A DNA stretch of 16,292 bases, taken from Micrococcales bacterium. GTDB taxonomy: Bacteria > Actinomycetota > Actinomycetes > S36-B12 > UBA5976. The notes under the pieces were generated by a model. The model was not told the DNA's origin. It was given only the letters and a program-made list of their open reading frames with translations, and made no database searches. The stretch covers positions 1 to 16,292 of the forward strand of contig JAHEEQ010000006.1 in the NCBI GenBank assembly GCA_024640585.1, read 5' to 3'. Positions 13,842 through 16,292 of the stretch are shown piece by piece (position 1 is the stretch's first letter; each line of letters opens with the position of its first letter). The position numbers and the translations under genes are program-made.

Positions 13842-14180
13842 ATGATAGCAATAGTAAATCAAACGACTCACAATGATTTGATTGAACTTATGGGGGAAGA
13901 GGACTTTCAGGAGCTCTTGGTGGAGGCCGCTGTTCAGTTCAAGGAGCGAGCGCATGCCCTTGAATTGGCTATAGAGCAAGCGGATTGGGCTGCGGTTCGA
14001 TCTCTGGCGCACAAAATTAAGGGATCTATGGGGTCACTTGGATACGATGCGCTGTTTCAAGTCCTAGATTTGGTTGAGCGCACATTGCTTGAGGCGCCTA
14101 ATCATCCTCTCCAAGTCGCCGATTTGAATCAGATTAAAAATATTATGCTGGCGACTAGCCAAGCCTTGCCTTCAGCTTGA
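13842..14180 (+). CDS. Stand-alone HPt histidine phosphotransfer protein
   Basis: A 112-residue all-helical protein with the HPt signature: H57 in AHKIKGSMGSLG (56-67), preceded by FKERAHALELAI and followed by helices ending near residue 105. This is the expected size for a single HPt domain. It would carry phosphate from the receivers of the two hybrid kinases, which lack fused HPt domains, to the OmpR-type regulator and the lone receivers. The start is ATG at 13842. A longer frame from GTG 13800 would overlap the start of the divergent regulator gene and adds residues foreign to HPt domains. The ribosome binding site is weak. The partnership with the adjacent kinases is inferred from domain complementarity and position. 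Confidence 0.9.
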   Translation: MIAIVNQTTHNDLIELMGEEDFQELLVEAAVQFKERAHALELAIEQADWAAVRSLAHKIKGSMGSLGYDALFQVLDLVERTLLEAPNHPLQVADLNQIKNIMLATSQALPSA

Positions 14181-14201
14181 AATAATTTGTTACTCAGTTG
14201 T

Positions 14202-14257
14202 GCTGCTGCTGTTGCAGTAGCTGACGATGATTCTTTCCATCGCACAGAACTTCTGTG
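14202..14257 (+). promoter_or_regulatory. Three consecutive hairpins in the leader of the small-gene cassette
   Basis: The 98-bp gap after the HPt gene contains GCTGCTGC/GCAGTAGC (14202-14221, 8 bp with one G-T pair, 4-base loop), CGATG/CATCG (14225-14242) and CACAGAA-C-TTCTGTG (14243-14257, a perfect 15-bp palindrome). An AGGAGA ribosome binding site follows before the ATG at 14279. The first hairpin could terminate HPt transcription, though the T-run behind it is poor. The last is an operator-like palindrome. Regulation is inferred, not shown. Confidence 0.4.
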
Positions 14258-14278
14258 TCGTTTAAACAGGAGAGAATC

Positions 14279-14455
14279 ATGAATCCAAATCAGACCCAAG
14301 TTGCATTGTCTGAGCAATCAGTCCAACCAATTGCAAGCATTAGTTCATTGCAAAACATTGGTTTGAAACTGATGTCATTTACGCCGCAAGAGCGTCTCAA
14401 AACCTTGCGTCAACAGAACAAACAAGTCCGTGATTTTCTGGAAACCTTTCACTAA
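14279..14455 (+). CDS. Small hypothetical protein (58 aa)
   Basis: A 58-residue polar protein I do not recognise. It has a Gln/Ser-rich N-terminal half and a basic helical C-terminal half (FTPQERLKTLRQQNKQVRDF). It has no signal peptide or membrane segment. The start ATG is supported by a strong AGGAGA at 14268-14273; an upstream in-frame start at 14255 has none. It is the first of four closely spaced plus-strand genes, with 12 bp to the next start. Short length limits certainty, but the clear ribosome binding site and operon position favour a real gene. Confidence 0.65.
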   Translation: MNPNQTQVALSEQSVQPIASISSLQNIGLKLMSFTPQERLKTLRQQNKQVRDFLETFH

Positions 14456-14467
14456 TTGAGGTTGGGT

Positions 14468-14734
14468 ATGGCAGACGAGCACGCAAGTCCAGCAGAAGAC
14501 ACCATTTACTCAGGCACTTTGCCTGGTTCCGATAGCTTGAAGTTCTTTAAATTGCATCGGATTGGTAACGCTTACCACCTGTATGAAGAGAAGGTAATTA
14601 AGAACCTTTCAGGTGGTACGGAGCGTGGGTATGCACCGACTGGGCGTGTTTTTGAATGCAGACCAGAGGGCGCAAATGAAGCGTTGCTTCGTTTGGGTTT
14701 CAAATTCTATGCGGCTAATTGGTTCGAGGCTTGA
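14468..14734 (+). CDS. Hypothetical protein (88 aa)
   Basis: An 88-residue soluble protein of unknown family. It has an acidic N-terminus (MADEHASPAED), then predicted strands around LKFFKLHRIGNAYHLYEEKV and a C-terminal part rich in Phe, Tyr and Trp (GFKFYAANWFEA). It has no signal peptide, membrane segment or known catalytic motif. ATG 14468 is preferred because GAGG lies just upstream at 14459-14462; a TTG start at 14456 would abut the preceding stop codon. Its stop is separated from the next ATG by one base, so translation is probably coupled. Function unknown. Confidence 0.68.
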   Translation: MADEHASPAEDTIYSGTLPGSDSLKFFKLHRIGNAYHLYEEKVIKNLSGGTERGYAPTGRVFECRPEGANEALLRLGFKFYAANWFEA

Positions 14735-14735
14735 T

Positions 14736-15299
14736 ATGAGTGGTTTTGAATATTCACCTTTGCAGCGCATGTCATGTGTTGGGGATGACCAAGTTCAGGT
14801 TTACATCTATCGACCACCTATGCAAAGTTGGTGTTTGCATCTGGTAAACGCTCATGGAGCATCTCGGGTGCTTGACAAACGATTTGACCGTGATGATGAA
14901 GCGTTGGAGTATTTTGACGAACTTCGTGAAACAACTCAAGATACGCTGTTTCCTTCTGATCCAGTAAACATCATGCATGGTATGAAAGGTGTAAACGTAT
15001 CCCTGTTGTCACCTCAATATGTTTGGTATCGCGATGTGAGAACGCGTGAATTGTTTACGTTGTGCAAGTTTGATTTGGTCTATAAATACACAGGTCTATG
15101 GCCCGCACAAAATTTATATGGTCATAAGATTACAGGCTATCTGTATAGCGGTGAGTCTCCTACTTGGCCTCATCCGCCTAAAGGGCTACCGGGTGCACCA
15201 AATAATATTGAGATGGAGTTCACCATACTCCCGAAGCATATTGACTTTTATGTAGAGACAGAGCTTGGCCTTCGCGACTCTAGCTATTGGAAAAATTAA
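14736..15299 (+). CDS. Hypothetical protein (187 aa)
   Basis: A 187-residue soluble protein I cannot place. It has an N-terminal mixed region, an acidic helical stretch around residues 50-67 (RDDEALEYFDELRE), a middle rich in aromatics (PQYVWYRDVRTRELF, GLWPAQNLYGH) and a Pro/Gly-rich loop (SPTWPHPPKGLPGAP) before a final strand region. It has no signal peptide or membrane segment. The start is ATG 14736 with GAGG about 7 bases upstream, one base after the previous stop. A longer frame open back to 14613 would overlap the previous gene. Its stop abuts the ATG of the next gene. Its strict packing with the MarR-like gene suggests a shared function. Confidence 0.78.
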   Translation: MSGFEYSPLQRMSCVGDDQVQVYIYRPPMQSWCLHLVNAHGASRVLDKRFDRDDEALEYFDELRETTQDTLFPSDPVNIMHGMKGVNVSLLSPQYVWYRDVRTRELFTLCKFDLVYKYTGLWPAQNLYGHKITGYLYSGESPTWPHPPKGLPGAPNNIEMEFTILPKHIDFYVETELGLRDSSYWKN

Positions 15300-15662
15300 A
15301 TGAAAATCAATGAAATAACTGCAAATCGTCAGATGTACGTTCGTTTTCTTCATGCAACTCTTCTGCTTGAGGCAGAGAAGAAATTTCAAAATATTGATCT
15401 GATGGAGCTAAAACTGTTGGAGATGCTGGCTGTCGCTTCAGAGGCAGGCAAGCCTATGAATGTTGGTGAGGCGATGAGTGCAGAGTGGGTTGCATCGCCA
15501 GCGACGCTTCATCGAAAAATTCGAACGTTGATAGACACGGGCTACGTAAGCTCCGAATTTGTTGGAAAAAACAGAAGAACCCGTTACTTAGTGCCAACCG
15601 AAAAAGCTGATGCATTTTTTTCTGAAATGGGCACATCCATGAAGCTTTGTATGGGTGGGTAA
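15300..15662 (+). CDS. MarR-like winged-helix DNA-binding protein
   Basis: A 120-residue protein whose middle reads as a MarR-type winged helix: a helical N-terminus (about 12-48), a helix-turn-helix (about 53-82) with the recognition helix in SPATLHRKIRTLIDTGYV, and a basic wing (about 83-100) with KNRRTRYLVPT. The short C-terminal helix is expected for dimerisation but is truncated relative to classic ~145-residue MarR proteins. Its ATG directly follows the stop of the preceding gene (TAA-ATG), so it is translationally coupled to the unknown 187-residue protein. It may autoregulate the cassette through the palindrome at 14243-14257; that link is a guess. Confidence 0.82.
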   Translation: MKINEITANRQMYVRFLHATLLLEAEKKFQNIDLMELKLLEMLAVASEAGKPMNVGEAMSAEWVASPATLHRKIRTLIDTGYVSSEFVGKNRRTRYLVPTEKADAFFSEMGTSMKLCMGG

Positions 15663-15718
15663 TACGTACGCTAAGTTTTGTTACGCTTTTTCCCAGTTGA
15701 TGTTATTGCAAAGTGATA

Positions 15719-15741
15719 AGATTGCCAGCCATTTGCAATCT
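15719..15741. promoter_or_regulatory. Inverted repeat before the AraC-like gene
   Basis: A perfect 7-bp inverted repeat AGATTGC-N9-GCAATCT ends 14 bp before the ATG at 15756, within the 93-bp gap after the MarR-like gene. A related TTGCAA also occurs at 15706-15711, 27 bp upstream of the TTGCAA at 15733-15738. The placement fits an operator overlapping the 5' leader. The binding protein is unknown. Confidence 0.4.
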
Positions 15742-15755
15742 ACACAGAAGGCATC

Positions 15756-16085
15756 ATGACAGACACATACAAAACACTACTGGCTCAGCTTGCACCATCT
15801 CAAACGGGTTTTGAATTAACAAGGCCAGCAGCAAACAAGAAAAAGTTTGAGGATTTGGTTAATTGGATTGATGTGAATTTAGAAAATGCCATCACTCCTA
15901 ACGACTTAATTGCGCAGTCCGGTCTTTCTATGAAGGAACTAAGCACACAATTTTGGCTCAATACAAAATTGTCACCACTTCAGTTCATTAAAGAATTAAA
16001 AAAGTACAAGGCTGAGATTGAGTTGACTAGTCAACCTGGCATAGACAATACCTACGCCTTGTTTGATCCGATCAAACAAGAATGA
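15756..16085 (+). CDS. Half-length AraC-type helix-turn-helix protein
   Basis: A 109-residue protein. Residues about 30-85 match the first half of an AraC/XylS DNA-binding domain: a helix resembling LVNWIDVNLENAITPNDL, then the helix-turn-helix in AQSGLSMKELSTQFWLNTKLSPLQFIKELKKYK, including the typical SP-x-x-F-I linker start. The second helix-turn-helix (normally ~45 residues with an IA-x-x-x-GF core) is absent: the frame continues with an unrelated ~25-residue tail and stops. No downstream frame restores it before the next gene, so this is not a simple frameshift. It has no ligand-binding domain. It may be a degenerate regulator or a short DNA-binding or accessory protein. The start is ATG 15756 with a modest purine-rich AGAAGG upstream. 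Confidence 0.78.
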   Translation: MTDTYKTLLAQLAPSQTGFELTRPAANKKKFEDLVNWIDVNLENAITPNDLIAQSGLSMKELSTQFWLNTKLSPLQFIKELKKYKAEIELTSQPGIDNTYALFDPIKQE

Positions 16086-16142
16086 ATTGCATTAGGTTGT
16101 AACGCCTCAAATCCGCGTTTTAATGCTGGCTTGTTGAATGCC

Positions 16143-16165
16143 GCTCGTAACTACTGTAGTTGAGC
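16143..16165. terminator. Inverted repeat between convergent genes
   Basis: AACTA-CTG-TAGTT (16149-16161), extended by GCTC (16143-16146) and GAGC (16162-16165) with a 2-base bulge, sits directly after the stop of the minus-strand gene and downstream of the AraC-like gene. It could act in both directions, but no T-run follows on either side, so a terminator role is uncertain. Confidence 0.3.
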
Positions 16166-16292
16166 CTATTGCTCGAGAGAATGCTTACTCGTTGTTAGAG
16201 TCAAAAGACCTGCTTCTCGTCGTATTACCTTGGTGTGTTCTAACGTTGCAAGTGTTCGATACAACGCTTCATGCGTGATACCTAGTTCTCCA
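16166..16292 (-). CDS. Crp/Fnr-family transcription regulator, C-terminal end (partial)
   Basis: The last 41 codons of a minus-strand gene entering from the right edge. The residues G-E-L-G-I-T-H-E-A-L-Y-R-T-L-A-T-L-E form the recognition part of a winged helix as in Crp/Fnr proteins (Gly-Ile/Val-x-x-Glu-x-x-x-Arg-x-Leu-x-x-Leu-Glu). A wing follows (KVIRREAGLLTLT), then a short tail and TAG at 16166-16168. The cyclic-nucleotide or FeS sensor part lies outside the window, so ligand and subgroup cannot be told. The frame is continuous to the right border. Confidence 0.75.
   Translation of the reverse strand, partial: GELGITHEALYRTLATLEHTKVIRREAGLLTLTTSKHSLEQ

Noticed and set aside
14613..14735. 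Earlier start for the 187-residue protein
   Set aside because: It overlaps the 88-residue gene in another frame; ATG 14736 has a spaced GAGG and sits one base after the previous stop.
1..16292. CRISPR arrays, insertion sequences, transposases or integrases
   Set aside because: No regularly spaced repeats, no terminal inverted repeats flanking a transposase, and no recombinase motifs were seen in the window.

Overview
The window looks like chromosomal DNA of a Gram-negative proteobacterium with moderate G+C (mid-40s % by eye). The signs are a signal-peptide outer-membrane beta-barrel candidate, dCache-type hybrid histidine kinases, an OmpR-type regulator and a Crp/Fnr-type C-terminus. The style is beta- or gamma-proteobacterial, but no taxonomic marker gene is present, so this placement is loose.

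Layout. (1) 1-746: no convincing protein gene. It opens with a short stretch resembling the 3' end of a tmRNA/tRNA, followed by a strong intrinsic terminator, and ends in a palindrome-rich leader. (2) 747-5403, plus strand: a tightly packed, partly overlapping unit of a two-TM small membrane protein, a cellulose-synthase-like family 2 glycosyltransferase without a PilZ domain, a small exported beta-barrel-like protein, and a hybrid kinase-like protein. The last has a phosphorylatable His and an intact receiver, but its ATP-binding site appears destroyed. (3) 5416-13812, minus strand, convergent with the first unit: a six-gene signalling operon, read from high to low coordinates: OmpR-family response regulator, stand-alone receiver, dCache/HAMP/PAS hybrid kinase, dCache sensor with no output domain, second dCache/PAS/PAS hybrid kinase, stand-alone receiver. 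(4) 13842-14180, plus strand, divergent: a stand-alone HPt phosphotransfer protein. (5) 14279-15662, plus strand: a compact four-gene cassette of three proteins I do not recognise plus a MarR-like winged-helix protein. (6) 15756-16085: a short protein with only the first half of an AraC-type DNA-binding domain. (7) 16166-16292, minus strand: the C-terminal end of a Crp/Fnr-like regulator running off the window.

Working model (inference): the two active hybrid kinases sense periplasmic signals and pass phosphate His to Asp (own receiver), then to the free HPt, then to the OmpR-type regulator and/or the two lone receivers. The output-less dCache protein and the kinase-dead hybrid modulate this relay. 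Because the latter sits in the polysaccharide operon, exopolysaccharide production is a plausible target. The window therefore holds a nearly self-contained multistep phosphorelay next to a surface-polysaccharide locus. Nothing in the sequence proves the genes act together beyond adjacency and domain complementarity.
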